A DNA stretch of 64,000 bases from Rhodobacterales bacterium (GCA_002748265.1 PDRY01000013.1:124001-188000), one strand, 5' to 3'. Counted from the first letter of the stretch, positions 19,101-27,105 are shown. The notes: a model not told the origin generated them from the sequence alone. Made by a program: numbers and translations.

Positions 19101-20328
19101 GATCGCGCTTGATGCCGATCTGGATGCCAAGACCGCCGATATGGTGAACGTTGCAGGCAGCGCGGCGGATGCGGCGATGACGCTGGACGTGACCGCCAAG
19201 GCGACCGACGGTGTGGTTGATGGCAGTGCCGTGACGCTCGTCAAGGTGGCCGGAGCTGCGAAAGGCAGCTTCACGCTGGCCGATGGCCCGATCATCGTGG
19301 GGGCTTACACCTACGATCTGGAACTGGACGGCAGCGATTGGCAGCTCCTTGGCTCCAAGGGCACGCCGGTCACCTCGGCCTTCGAAAGCGTGCCGGGCGT
19401 GGCGATGGCGGGCTTCGGCTCCGTCGGGACCTATTCCGATCGTGTCGGCGCGGGGAACGCGGGTGGCGCATCGGGGATGTCCAGCAAATCGCCGGCGACC
19501 TTCGGCGCGGACAACACCTACCTTGTGATGACCCACCGCCGTGGCGACATCGCGCCGCGCACCACCACCGCCGGATCCAGCTATGACAGCCGGTCCTTCG
19601 AGGTGATGGCCGGGCTCAACGCCGATCCGGTCGCGGTGCAGGGGGGTGATCTGGTCTTTGGCGGGTTCCTCCGCTACGGCACGATCTCTGCCGATGTCAC
19701 GGATGATTTCGGCACCTCCGAGATCGACATGCGCGGCACCGGTCTGGGGCTGACGGCGACCTATCTGGGCGCCAGCGGCTTCTATGCCGACGCCACGCTG
19801 CGCTTTGACCAGATCAAGGCCGACGTGTCCTCCTCGGCGGCCGGTGAACTGGTCGACGATCACAAGATGACCAACCGCAGCTTCAGCCTCGAGATGGGGC
19901 AGCGGGTGGCTCTGTCCCAGGGGGTGCTGGTGCCGCAGGCGCAGCTGACGCTGGGCCGGATCGACGGTGGTAGCCTGACCGATGAGCTGGGCAATGACAT
20001 CGATCTGGGCGATGGCGACTACAAGACGCTCCGCGTGGGTGTCGACTATGAGCTGGACCCGGCGATGCTGGGCGCCCGCGACGGCAGCAGCTTCTGGCTG
20101 AGCGCCGACGTGATCCGTGATCTGAGCGACGATCAGACCGTGACGGTCGCGGCGACGCCCTTCACCTCGGGCAACGAGGCGACCTGGGTCGAGCTGGGCG
20201 TGGGCGGCGAAGTGGCCCTGGAGGGCGGTGCCCGCCTGTTCGGGGGCGCGGGCTACCGCACCACCACCGGCAGCGGTGAAAAGAGCACCGGTCTGACGGC
20301 CAATCTCGGCCTGAAGATGGATTTCTAA
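16126..20328 (+). CDS. Large autotransporter (type Va secreted protein) with beta-helical passenger
   Basis: The ATG at 16126 follows AGGAGGAG and gives 1400 residues. The N-terminus is an extended signal peptide (about 1-59: charged start, then LAQLVATVSAPALMLGATLL, ending SADC). The passenger (about 60-1110) consists of irregular repeats alternating GDITVNVTDV-like and TITASGKL-like strands with Asn/Asp/Gly turns, as in a beta-helix adhesin, interrupted by a Pro-rich linker near residues 310-330 (PEPTAEPQPAPEPVAS) and a charged linker near 620-645. The last 275 residues (from TFGADNTYLVMTHRRGD) form an autotransporter barrel ending NLGLKMDF, with the terminal Phe recognised by the BAM machinery. 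No protease triad is visible, so a surface adhesin is the likeliest role. Confidence 0.88.
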   Translation: MSNFQQSETRMVRGGRMTKWKGRAASISPTLAQLVATVSAPALMLGATLLPGAASADCVTAPPGPDGVVVTCTGTTTTGVSEYAATGDLTVNVNGDIRDDGGSSAIRASADQGAVEVTVTGATGSETSRGIYTISNQGDNTVSVTTITSRGDGIDAEAEDGNISVTATGLITSGSIGIDADIYDPYWEQRVGDITVNVTDVTARSAAITADTGTGDITINATGALKGEYGTVVRAAVEDKGDISINVNTVEGGSGEDGMSPRSYYYGGAAIYARNKGGKTTVTASGAITTGRSGGVRVAHGDYYGYYGPRRLMAVAPEPTAEPQPAPEPVASNYDIEISVADVTSAGTAVQAYQSKPGSVTITASGKLESTSSDGVRVSMNGEDAKDVTIDVQDVVANSRSGIQVGRYGAGTSNVSVKAGNVTAGRVGVAVEDFVPDYRTLVDGTVDILVTGDITRDDEENTMRQGVSAYTRRSGDVSIEVQGDITNARGGIFAMQGEDAFRRDPSVISGMTFGDLKVKSTGSIEADYGVVALAGASNVTVEVKDVNAEDFAILAGTGNDHHAEVVISGAVNSTNVEDETGPLGSRAATVLVGSRTSTVTITSSGSVSAANGIGVVDYDRPVAEENPELEVRAERAPSYNNRPEYGDMTLVIEGALNGSAYLGNGSDRIELSGPNATIGENVVLDGGDDESVEDGWIDTLAFTNGWKGNPEGLDVRNMEQVSIESGAEVTVTDFDQENDLPVLIRGGYLIALGNSSFDMPDLCSGGVTLGGNSTANAIKGCVSDDSVTVQDSASVAGDIEGAGGADTITIAGGSIGGDVRGGGAGEDNSAAQDTGDTIVVSGGSVAGAVAGDLGDDVFTWSGGTFASLSGGADNDTLTVLASSGFDGSQMLAGDDGSDRLILDGIMVAPDTSKQTGWEALVMTGGTAFTAPASMMLGEGANEGLFIEPGSTLTVDGSFALTGNLTNRALLSMQDGATGDTVTVSGDLAGTGTIALDADLDAKTADMVNVAGSAADAAMTLDVTAKATDGVVDGSAVTLVKVAGAAKGSFTLADGPIIVGAYTYDLELDGSDWQLLGSKGTPVTSAFESVPGVAMAGFGSVGTYSDRVGAGNAGGASGMSSKSPATFGADNTYLVMTHRRGDIAPRTTTAGSSYDSRSFEVMAGLNADPVAVQGGDLVFGGFLRYGTISADVTDDFGTSEIDMRGTGLGLTATYLGASGFYADATLRFDQIKADVSSSAAGELVDDHKMTNRSFSLEMGQRVALSQGVLVPQAQLTLGRIDGGSLTDELGNDIDLGDGDYKTLRVGVDYELDPAMLGARDGSSFWLSADVIRDLSDDQTVTVAATPFTSGNEATWVELGVGGEVALEGGARLFGGAGYRTTTGSGEKSTGLTANLGLKMDF

Positions 20329-20350
20329 GACCGACGATAAGATGATTAAG

Positions 20351-20379
20351 AAGGCCGCCCTCTCTGGGCGGCCTTTTTT
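20351..20379 (+). terminator. Strong intrinsic terminator after the autotransporter
   Basis: A ten-base stem (AAGGCCGCCC / GGGCGGCCTT) with a TCTCT loop is followed by TTTT. It sits between convergent genes and may also end the minus-strand DadA transcript. Confidence 0.9.
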
Positions 20380-20435
20380 GTTCGAGAGGTTGCGTGCTGA
20401 CGAGGCGAGCCCAGCATGGCGACCGCCGCCCGCGA

Positions 20436-21683
20436 TTACTTCACGATGAACCGACGGTCCGGGGCGAAAGGCGCCAGATCGATGTTGGGTGCGGGGCCGC
20501 CAACCAGATCCGCCACGATCCGACCGGATATGCCCCCCAGAGTCAGGCCCAGATGCTGGTGCCCAAAGGCGTGGATCATGCGCGGCGCGGCGCGGGTGCG
20601 GCCAATCACCGGGAGCGCATCGGGCAAGGTGGGGCGGCGGCCCAGCCAGTGGCTGGCCGGAGCCGGCAGGGGGCCCAAAAGCTCCGCGCCCCGGCGGGCC
20701 AGATAGGCGAGCCGGGCGTCATTCACCGGCGCGTCGCGCTCTGCGATCTCCACGGTGCCAGCAAGGCGCAGCCCCCGTCCCATGGGCACGGCGTAGAACC
20801 CGCCTTCGGCCCAGCCGACGGGACGGGTGATCCGGTCGGTCTCATCGGGGAACATGAGATGGTATCCGCGCTCGGTTCCCAGCGGGATCGACTCTGTGCC
20901 AGCTCCCGCGATGGTTTTCGCATAGGCCCCAGCGGAGATCACCGCATGACCGGCCTGCACTGCCTCGGATCCAATCGTCACCTCAACCCCGTCCGTGCGG
21001 GGGGCGAGGGCGCTGACCGCCTCGGCCCGTGTCTCTCCACCAAGAGCGGTGAAGCGGGCATGAAAGCGTCGAACAAGCGCCTCGGGGTCGCGGACATGGC
21101 GGGCTTCGGGATAGTAGACCGCGCGCTCAATGGGCAGGGTGATGCCGGGCTCAAGCTTTCGCGCCTCTGCGGGGCTTAGCTCTTGGAGTGAGATCCCGAG
21201 ACGGCGCCGCAGATCAAGACCCGCCTGTGCGGCCCTCGCTCCGGACGCCGTGGACCAAAGCGACAACTGCCCGCGTTCGACGATCAGATCCTCGGCGCCA
21301 GCCTCTGCGATCAGGGGGGCGAGCCCAGCATCGGCATGGCTGAGCAGCCCCGCAAGATGCCCGGCGATGGTCCGAGACCTGCGCCCGGTGCAGTTGGCGA
21401 GAAAGGCCAGCATCCATCGGGGATGGCGCAGCGCATATCGGTACGAGAATCCCAGCGGGCTGTTCTTTGAGAACAGCAGGCTAGGCAGGCTGGTGAACAC
21501 TGACGGGTCATTGACCGGCAGGCAGGCATAGGTCGCCAGAGTGCAGGCATTGCCGGAACTGGCCCCAGAGCCGGGCGGCGCGGGATCGCACAGCAGCACC
21601 CGGTGCCCGCGCATCTGCGCCCAAAGCGCGGCGCTTGTGCCGACGATCCCGGCTCCGGCAATAACGACGTCGAAATCGTGCAT
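20436..21683 (-). CDS. FAD-dependent oxidoreductase, D-amino acid dehydrogenase (DadA) type
   Basis: The 415-residue protein begins with an FAD-binding Rossmann motif (DVVIAGAGIVGTSAAL, about residues 4-19) and ends with the DAO-family signature HAFGHQHLGLTLGGISGRIVADL near residues 373-395. These enzymes oxidise D-amino acids or other secondary amines to keto acids, passing electrons to the respiratory chain or to oxygen. It is the last gene of a minus-strand unit GntR - M20 amidohydrolase - oxidase, so it probably oxidises the amine released by the amidohydrolase. The exact substrate is unknown. Confidence 0.82.
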   Translation of the reverse strand: MHDFDVVIAGAGIVGTSAALWAQMRGHRVLLCDPAPPGSGASSGNACTLATYACLPVNDPSVFTSLPSLLFSKNSPLGFSYRYALRHPRWMLAFLANCTGRRSRTIAGHLAGLLSHADAGLAPLIAEAGAEDLIVERGQLSLWSTASGARAAQAGLDLRRRLGISLQELSPAEARKLEPGITLPIERAVYYPEARHVRDPEALVRRFHARFTALGGETRAEAVSALAPRTDGVEVTIGSEAVQAGHAVISAGAYAKTIAGAGTESIPLGTERGYHLMFPDETDRITRPVGWAEGGFYAVPMGRGLRLAGTVEIAERDAPVNDARLAYLARRGAELLGPLPAPASHWLGRRPTLPDALPVIGRTRAAPRMIHAFGHQHLGLTLGGISGRIVADLVGGPAPNIDLAPFAPDRRFIVK

Positions 21684-21762
21684 CAGAATGATCCTGCCAT
21701 GTCCTCATGCCGCCCTAGCGCGCCGCCGGGCGATTGCCAATCCGCGTGCGGGGGAGGGTGGG

Positions 21763-22917
21763 TCAGCCGTTCTGGCCGCGCAGCTCGTGAAGACAGCCCA
21801 TAAACATCGCGATCCCCGGCGCGATCAGCGCGTCGGGAAAATCATAATCGGGATTGTGCAGGGCGGGGCATGTTTCTCCGGCGCCAAGCAGGAACATAGC
21901 GGAGGGACACAGAGCGCCCATCTCTCCGAAATCCTCGGAAAACCGCATGGGCTGGGGCTGCACTGCCAGGGGCGTTCCACTGGTCTGAGCCGCTCGGTGG
22001 ATGGCGTCCACCACGGCCGGATGGTTGGTGCTGGCGCTGAATACGTCCTGTTCCTCGAAGCTGATCTCCAACCCGTCGCGCTGCGCGATGGCGGTGCTGG
22101 CCTCGCGCATGTGGGCCGTGAGGGCGGCCATGTCGTCATCAAGCACCGTGCGCAGGGTCACGCGGATTTCGGCCTCTCCGGGGGCGACGCCGAAGGTGGG
22201 CGCGCCCAGTCGGGCGTGGGTCAGGGTCGCGGTGCGCCGGGGCAGGCCGTCGACAGAGGCGGTGTCCGTCAGGTCCGGGACGAGGGCGGTGATATCGCAC
22301 ATGGCGCGCGCGGGAGAGAGCCCCGTTTCCGGTTGGGACGCATGGGCCGTCCGCCCGGCCAGCACAATGCGAAGCCCGCGCGAGGCGCAGGCAAAGGGGC
22401 CGGGTCTCACCTGGACATGGCCCAGCGGAAGCCCGGGCATATTATGAAGCGAGACCGCGAAGTCGGGGCGGAACGCGGCAAAGGCCGGATCGTTGATGAC
22501 CGCGCGGGCTCCGGCACCGGTCTCTTCGGCGGGCTGGAACAGCAGCACCACGTCAAGCCCGTCGATCCGCTGATCCGCCAGACGTTCCGCGACGCCCATC
22601 AGGATCGCCATATGGCCATCATGCCCGCACATATGCCCTTTGCCCGGCACCATGGACACATGCGCAAGGTCCGGGTTCTGTTCCGCGATCGGCAGCCCGT
22701 CCAACTCGCAGCGCAGCAACACGCGGCGGTGCGGAGCACTGCCGGCGAACCGGGCGAGCACGCCATGCCCGCCCACGCCGGTGGCCAGATCATCAGGAGA
22801 CAGGCGTGTGAGCCGATCAGCCACGGCCGCCGCGGTTGCGATCTCCTCGCCAGAGATTTCGGGGGCGCGGTGCAGCGCGCGGCGCCACGCCGTCAGGGCT
22901 TCGATATCGTCGCGCAT
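21763..22917 (-). CDS. M20-family amidohydrolase (hippurate hydrolase / IAA-amino acid hydrolase type)
   Basis: The 384-residue protein has the metal-binding motif GHMCGHDGHMAILMGVAERL near residues 98-117, the family's metal-ligating glutamate pair (FQPAEETGAGA near 130), and the C-terminal metal histidine region. The middle third is the dimerisation domain. M20D enzymes hydrolyse N-acyl amino acids such as hippurate or indoleacetyl conjugates. It lies 21 bases after the GntR gene and upstream of the DadA-type oxidase. Its closeness to the phenol/catechol genes makes an aromatic acyl-amino acid substrate attractive, but this is inference. Confidence 0.85.
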   Translation of the reverse strand: MRDDIEALTAWRRALHRAPEISGEEIATAAAVADRLTRLSPDDLATGVGGHGVLARFAGSAPHRRVLLRCELDGLPIAEQNPDLAHVSMVPGKGHMCGHDGHMAILMGVAERLADQRIDGLDVVLLFQPAEETGAGARAVINDPAFAAFRPDFAVSLHNMPGLPLGHVQVRPGPFACASRGLRIVLAGRTAHASQPETGLSPARAMCDITALVPDLTDTASVDGLPRRTATLTHARLGAPTFGVAPGEAEIRVTLRTVLDDDMAALTAHMREASTAIAQRDGLEISFEEQDVFSASTNHPAVVDAIHRAAQTSGTPLAVQPQPMRFSEDFGEMGALCPSAMFLLGAGETCPALHNPDYDFPDALIAPGIAMFMGCLHELRGQNG

Positions 22918-22938
22918 GCCGTTCCCTCCGCTCTGCGG

Positions 22939-23622
22939 TCAGAGCACCGTGAGCACCGTTTGCGTGGTCAGGTTGATATGGTCGGTGGACAGCGCGCAGG
23001 TGCGCTCCACGTCGCGAGCGAGCGCGGCCTCATAGATCGCGGCGTGCTCTGCTGGGGTGTCGCGATTGCTCGATGTGAGCTTGCGCGAGATATAGCGGTA
23101 GCGTTCATGGTGCAGGTAGATCTGCTTGCGCAGCTTGAGCAGCCAGTCGCAGTCAACGCCCGCAATCAGAGCATCGTGGAAGGCGGCGTTGCGCGTCTCT
23201 AGCTCGATCAGGTCCTCGACGCTGCTGGTTCCGCGTTTCTCAACCAGCGACAGCCGGTGATAGGCGGCCACGACGCCGGATTCCCAGTCGTCCCCCCCTT
23301 GCGGGATCGCCTCGCGGAGGGCTTCGCATTCCAGCAACACGCGCACCCGCGCGACGTCCTTGGCATCCTGGGCCGACACCTTCGCGACCGAAAATCCCCG
23401 CTGCCCCTCCTGATCGACCAGCCCGTCCCCGACGAGCCTTGAGAGCGCCTCGCGCAGGGGCGCGGCGCCGGTGTCGTAGCGGTCCTTGAGGTGGAGCACC
23501 TTGAGCTTGCTGCCCGCAGGAAGCTCCCCGCGGACGATGTCTCCCCGCAGGGCCTGATAGGAACGCTCCGAACTGGTCTTGAGCTCGGTGCTGTCGGTGG
23601 ATGCCAGGGCGGTGTTCGTCAT
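22939..23622 (-). CDS. GntR-family regulator with FCD domain (first paralogue)
   Basis: The ATG at 23622 is preferred over a TTG at 23634. The protein has 227 residues: an N-terminal winged helix (SYQALRGDIVRGELPAGSKLK...APLREALSRLVGDGLV) and a C-terminal all-helical FCD ligand domain with the metal-ligand histidines in the EHAAIYEAAL region. It is closely similar along its whole length to the regulator at 31215 (shared blocks GQRGF, DDWE, VAAHHRL or VAAYHRL, FHD, ERYR). It heads the M20/DadA unit and is divergent from the HpaH/HpaI genes. Three candidate operator elements lie in the divergent promoter, so it probably represses both directions until an aromatic intermediate binds. Confidence 0.88.
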   Translation of the reverse strand: MTNTALASTDSTELKTSSERSYQALRGDIVRGELPAGSKLKVLHLKDRYDTGAAPLREALSRLVGDGLVDQEGQRGFSVAKVSAQDAKDVARVRVLLECEALREAIPQGGDDWESGVVAAYHRLSLVEKRGTSSVEDLIELETRNAAFHDALIAGVDCDWLLKLRKQIYLHHERYRYISRKLTSSNRDTPAEHAAIYEAALARDVERTCALSTDHINLTTQTVLTVL

Positions 23623-23710
23623 TGGGATGCTCAAAGGTTTTTTGTTTTTGTGCCGGTGTGGGCGTATCTGCGGCTTATACGACCGGCAGGCTGCATGACA
23701 ATAGATTGGC

Positions 23711-23779
23711 GATAAAACAAGCTTACCGATTGACTACCGTAAAAATATCGACAATGTGATAAAAAACAGATTTTACGGA
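23711..23779. promoter_or_regulatory. Divergent promoter with three copies of a GATAAAA...TTAC(C/G)GA element
   Basis: Copy A is at 23711-23729 (GATAAAACAAGCTTACCGA). Copy B, at 23758-23779, runs from GATAAAA to TTTTACGGA and touches the ribosome-binding site of the hydratase gene. A third, reversed copy is at 23735-23751 (TACCGTAAAAATATCGA). The same element occurs at 32008-32028 beside the second GntR gene. The element is an imperfect inverted repeat (GATAAAA against TTTTACC), as expected for a GntR dimer site. A possible -35 (TTGACT) lies at 23730-23735 between copies A and B. Confidence 0.6.
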
Positions 23780-23786
23780 GGGGCCG

Positions 23787-24569
23787 ATGCTCTCGGATGC
23801 GGAACGCAAGCAGGTGATCGACACGCTGATCGAAGTTGAATCGACAAAGATTCAAGCGGAGCAGCCCTCGGTCACCTTCCCCCATATCGAGATCGAAGAT
23901 GCCTATTTCATCTCTGGCGAAGTGGCAAAATGGCGCGAAGCCCAGGGCGCCCGTGTGGTGGGCCACAAGGTCGGGCTGACCTCCAAGGCGATGCAGCGGT
24001 CTTCGAAGATCGACGAGCCGGACTACGGCCACGTGTTCTCCAACATGGTGATGAGCGATGGCGTGACCCTCAAGCGGTCGGATTTCTGCGTGCCGCGGGT
24101 GGAGCCGGAGCTGACCTTTGTGCTGAAGGACCGGCTGAAGGGCCCGGATGTGCGGTTGGTCGATGTGCTGAACGCGACCGACTATGTCGTGCCCTCGATC
24201 GAGGTGATCGACGCCCGCGTGCGCGAGCCGCGCAAGATCTACGACACCGTGTCCGATAACGGCGCCGGGGCTGCTCTGATCCTGGGCGGGCGTCCGGTTC
24301 GCCCGGACGATGTGGATCTGCGGTGGGTCGGCGCCATCTTCCACCGCAACAGCGAGATCGAAGAAACCGGCATCGCCGCCGGGGTGCTGGGCCATCCGGC
24401 CATGGCGGTCGCGTGGCTGGCGAACAAGCTGTCCGAATTCGACGTGGCGCTTGAGCCGGGTCACATGGTGCTTTCGGGCTCGTTCACCCGTCCCGTCTGG
24501 GCGGAGCAGGGCGACACGCTGCATGCCGATTTCGGGCCGCTTGGCTCGGTCGCTGTGACCTTTGCCTGA
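23787..24569 (+). CDS. 2-oxo-hept-3-ene-1,7-dioate hydratase-like protein (HpaH/DmpE-DmpH superfamily)
   Basis: The 260-residue protein closely follows the HpaH pattern: [23 protein letters not shown] near residues 56-78, VEPELTFVL with metal-binding glutamates, [15 protein letters not shown], then [22 protein letters not shown] and [14 protein letters not shown]. HpaH hydrates the product of homoprotocatechuate meta-cleavage, but the same fold serves DmpE (2-oxopent-4-enoate hydratase) and DmpH (oxalocrotonate decarboxylase). As the island cleaves catechol, this protein may act as hydratase or decarboxylase in that route. It is followed directly by the aldolase. A GGAGGGG ribosome-binding site precedes the ATG. 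Confidence 0.85.
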   Translation: MLSDAERKQVIDTLIEVESTKIQAEQPSVTFPHIEIEDAYFISGEVAKWREAQGARVVGHKVGLTSKAMQRSSKIDEPDYGHVFSNMVMSDGVTLKRSDFCVPRVEPELTFVLKDRLKGPDVRLVDVLNATDYVVPSIEVIDARVREPRKIYDTVSDNGAGAALILGGRPVRPDDVDLRWVGAIFHRNSEIEETGIAAGVLGHPAMAVAWLANKLSEFDVALEPGHMVLSGSFTRPVWAEQGDTLHADFGPLGSVAVTFA

Positions 24570-24576
24570 GGCGGCC

Positions 24577-25350
24577 ATGGCGGAGTTCAAAACCAACCCG
24601 TTCAAGGCGGCTCTGGCCGCAGGGCGCCAGCAGATCGGCCTATGGTCGTCCCTGTGCAGCCCGATTGCGGCTGAGGCCCTTTCGGGCAGCGGCTTCGACT
24701 GGATGCTGATCGACAGCGAACACGCGCCGGTCGAAGTCTCGGGCATCCTGCCGTTGCTTCAGGCCGCCGCCGCCGGGCCGACGCACCCGGTGGTGCGCGT
24801 GGCGTGGAATGACAGCGTGCTGATCAAGCGGGCGCTCGACATCGGGGCGCAAACGCTTCTGGTGCCATTTGTGCAAAACGAAGACGAAGCCGCCCGCGCG
24901 GTGGCCGCGGCCAAGTATCCGCCCACCGGCATTCGCGGCGTGGCGGGATCGACCCGGGCCAGCGGCTGGGGCCGGGTGCCGACCTACATCACCCGCGCCA
25001 ATGACGAGATCTGCGTGCTGGTGCAGGCAGAGACCCCGGAGGCCCTGAAGAACCTGTCGCAGATCGGTGCGGTCGATGGCGTGGACGGCGTCTTTGTCGG
25101 GCCTTCGGACCTGTCGGCCTCCATGGGCTATCCCGGAAACCCCGGCGCGCCGGAGGTGCAAGAGGCCTTGCAGCGCGCTGCGGGCGAGATCAAAGCAACG
25201 GGAAAAGCGGCGGGCATCTTGGCGACCAAGCCCGAAGATGCAAAGCGCTACCTCTCCTGGGGTTATGACTTTGTGGCGGCCGGGGTCGATCTGTCCTTGC
25301 TGGTTGCGGCGGCCGATGGGCTGGCGCGCCAGATGTCCGAGCGCGGCTAA
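24577..25350 (+). CDS. hpaI: HpcH/HpaI-family class II aldolase (4-hydroxy-2-oxoheptanedioate aldolase type)
   Basis: The ATG at 24577 gives 257 residues, close to the 262 of E. coli HpaI; a TTG at 24562 is possible. Motifs are [31 protein letters not shown] (segments near residues 20-50), [26 protein letters not shown] with the catalytic-region arginine, and [16 protein letters not shown]. The enzyme retro-aldol cleaves 4-hydroxy-2-oxo acids to pyruvate plus an aldehyde. Its gene starts eight bases after the hydratase stop codon, so the two steps are coupled. Because no DmpG aldolase is present, it may supply the last step of catechol meta-cleavage. Confidence 0.88.
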   Translation: MAEFKTNPFKAALAAGRQQIGLWSSLCSPIAAEALSGSGFDWMLIDSEHAPVEVSGILPLLQAAAAGPTHPVVRVAWNDSVLIKRALDIGAQTLLVPFVQNEDEAARAVAAAKYPPTGIRGVAGSTRASGWGRVPTYITRANDEICVLVQAETPEALKNLSQIGAVDGVDGVFVGPSDLSASMGYPGNPGAPEVQEALQRAAGEIKATGKAAGILATKPEDAKRYLSWGYDFVAAGVDLSLLVAAADGLARQMSERG

Positions 25351-25561
25351 GTCGCTGCATTTTGGCGGTTCTCATCGGGCGAGTCCGGTGAGAAAATCGC
25401 GTTGCTTAACTGCGATCCCGACAAAACTTAAAAAAATCGACAAAAAAGTTGATTAGCGTCTTTTGCTGTGCTCAACTTGTTTTGACTCGCAGGGGAGGGA
25501 GGCCCCGGCGGCTCAACTGGGCGCTTTGGCGGCCCGCGCGGCAACGGTCAGGGAGGGACCC
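25351..25561 (+). promoter_or_regulatory. Leader/promoter region of the phenol hydroxylase operon
   Basis: This gap of about 210 bases contains an AT-rich tract (25415-25455) with two CGACAAAA-type repeats, and an inverted repeat AAGTTGA (25446-25452) / TCAACTT (25472-25478). A TTGACT follows at 25482. No sigma-54 type GG-N10-GC promoter was recognised and no DmpR-like activator gene is nearby, so control by the GntR pair is more likely. The precise start site cannot be given. Confidence 0.45.
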
Positions 25562-25753
25562 ATGTTTGCGACGACATCAGAGGAAAAGACCAGAGGTGGC
25601 TGCACGAATTGCGGCAAATGCGGCAACGGCTGCGGCGCGTCCGCAGCATTGGCGGCGTTGGCAGCACAAGCGCGCAGCGACAGCGACATGCCTGTCGGCA
25701 CCGAGCTGAGCGACACTGGCGGCACCGCGTCCGTCGCTCCGGAGTTTTCCTGA
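25562..25753 (+). CDS. Small four-cysteine protein preceding the phenol hydroxylase genes
   Basis: A 63-residue frame starts at ATG 25562, six bases after a good GGGAGGG ribosome-binding site, and stops 24 bases before dmpK. It contains GGCTNCGKCGNGCGAS with cysteines at residues 14, 17, 20 and 24. The C-x2-C-x2-C-x3-C spacing equals that of a [4Fe-4S] ferredoxin loop, although the usual following proline is absent and there is no second set. The rest is an Ala-rich helix and an acidic, Ser/Thr-rich tail. I do not recognise a family. Position suggests a role in phenol hydroxylase assembly, iron or redox supply. Confidence 0.65.
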   Translation: MFATTSEEKTRGGCTNCGKCGNGCGASAALAALAAQARSDSDMPVGTELSDTGGTASVAPEFS

Positions 25754-25777
25754 TCTTGAGAAAAGGGGAGGGGTCTC

Positions 25778-26038
25778 ATGACGCCGGAACATCAGCCTGC
25801 GCGCCTGGGCAAGACCTATGTGCGGCCGTTTGGCCGCCAGCTTGGGCGTTTCATCGAATTCGATTTCATCGTCAATGACGACACGCTCAGCGTCGAACTG
25901 GTCATGCCCGAAGACGCGTTCGAGCGCTTCTGCGCTTTTCACAACGCCGAAATCCTGCCGCCGCGCCCGGATGACGATGGCAATGTCATCGACTTCGACA
26001 TGCATCGGCCCGGGCTTTACCGCGCGCCCGCGCGCTAG
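25778..26038 (+). CDS. dmpK: Phenol hydroxylase subunit P0 (assembly protein DmpK)
   Basis: The 86-residue protein matches the small phenol hydroxylase assembly subunit family: YVRPFGRQLGRFIEFDFIVNDDTLSVELVMPEDAFERFC is the conserved core. In Pseudomonas, DmpK helps mature the oxygenase, possibly by aiding iron insertion, and is not part of the final complex. It begins the canonical KLMNOP order. A GGGGAGGGG ribosome-binding site lies just before the ATG. Confidence 0.88.
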   Translation: MTPEHQPARLGKTYVRPFGRQLGRFIEFDFIVNDDTLSVELVMPEDAFERFCAFHNAEILPPRPDDDGNVIDFDMHRPGLYRAPAR

Positions 26039-26098
26039 GGCCGCGCACCAGATACCACAGACCGGCCGCTGCGTCGGAGCCGTCAAAGGGAGGCACCC

Positions 26099-27091
26099 GT
26101 GACCATTGATCTCAAGACCCTGAATATCGAGCCACGGCGGCAGACATTCAGCCACATCGCCCGCCGTTTCGGAGAAGACCGCCCGGCGAGCCGCTACGAG
26201 GAAGGGATGCTGGACCTCCAGGCCACCACCCATTTCCACTACAAGCCGTTCTGGGAGCCGGAGCTGGAGCTCTATGACCCGCGCCGCACCGAAATCGTGA
26301 TGGAAGACTGGTACGACCTGCGCGACCCGCGCCAGTTCTACTATGCGGCCTACAATATTTCGCGCTCCGGGATGCGTCAGGCGGCCCAGCACAATTTCGA
26401 CTTCGTTGAAAAGCGTGGGATGCTGGACAAGCTCTCCCCCGAGTGGCGCGAAAAGGTCGAAGACTACCTGCTGCCGATGCGTCATGTGGCCTGGGGCGCG
26501 AATATGAACGCCACCCAGATCTGTGATCGCGGCTACGGCACCGCCGTGACCGCGCCTGCGATCTTCTCGGCGGGGGATCATCTGGGGATCGCCCAGATCA
26601 TCGGCCAGATCGGCATGGACATGTCCGGCGGCAATGGCGACGCGCTTGACCGCGCAAAGGTCAACTGGATGGAGGCCGACTACTGGCAGGGCATCCGCAA
26701 GCTGGTCGAAGACACGCTGGTCGTGAAAGACTGGTTCGAGCTGTTCATCGCCCAGAACCTGGTGATCGACGGGCTGCTCTATCCGATGGTCTATGAGAGC
26801 TTCGACGCCGAGGGGCAGGCCCATGGCGGCACGGCGATCACCATGCTGACCGAGTTCATGACCGAATGGTTCGCGGATCAGTCCCGCTGGGCCGATGCCG
26901 TCATCAAGCGCGCCGGGTCCGAATCCGAGGCCAACAAGGACAAGCTGTCCGCCTGGTATCGCGATTGGCGCGATCAGGCCGCCGCTGCCGCCCGCCCGCT
27001 GGCTGCCCATGTCATGGGCAACGACAGTGCTGTGGACGACGCGCTCACAACGCTCAACGCGCGGGCTGAAAAACTCGGCCTGACGGCCTGA
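26099..27091 (+). CDS. dmpL: Phenol hydroxylase oxygenase beta subunit P1 (DmpL)
   Basis: The gene starts at GTG 26099 behind AAAGGGAGG and encodes 330 residues. The N-terminal block TLNIEPRRQTFSHIARRFG and the block MEDWYDLRDPRQFYYAAYN are typical of the beta subunit of soluble diiron monooxygenases. It lacks the diiron ligands, which are in DmpN, and forms the scaffold of the alpha2beta2gamma2 oxygenase. The cluster hydroxylates phenol to catechol in the cytoplasm. Confidence 0.92.
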   Translation: MTIDLKTLNIEPRRQTFSHIARRFGEDRPASRYEEGMLDLQATTHFHYKPFWEPELELYDPRRTEIVMEDWYDLRDPRQFYYAAYNISRSGMRQAAQHNFDFVEKRGMLDKLSPEWREKVEDYLLPMRHVAWGANMNATQICDRGYGTAVTAPAIFSAGDHLGIAQIIGQIGMDMSGGNGDALDRAKVNWMEADYWQGIRKLVEDTLVVKDWFELFIAQNLVIDGLLYPMVYESFDAEGQAHGGTAITMLTEFMTEWFADQSRWADAVIKRAGSESEANKDKLSAWYRDWRDQAAAAARPLAAHVMGNDSAVDDALTTLNARAEKLGLTA

Positions 27092-27105
27092 GGGAGGACA
27101 CCATC

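Noticed and set aside
17878-19863. 661-codon minus-strand frame inside the autotransporter
   Set aside because: The sense frame is a coherent repeat protein with signal peptide and barrel. The antisense frame results from its repetitive GC-rich codons.
25412-25456. Fourth copy of the GntR element in the phenol hydroxylase promoter
   Set aside because: CGACAAAA repeats are present but lack the TTAC(C/G)GA half, so the similarity is too weak to count.
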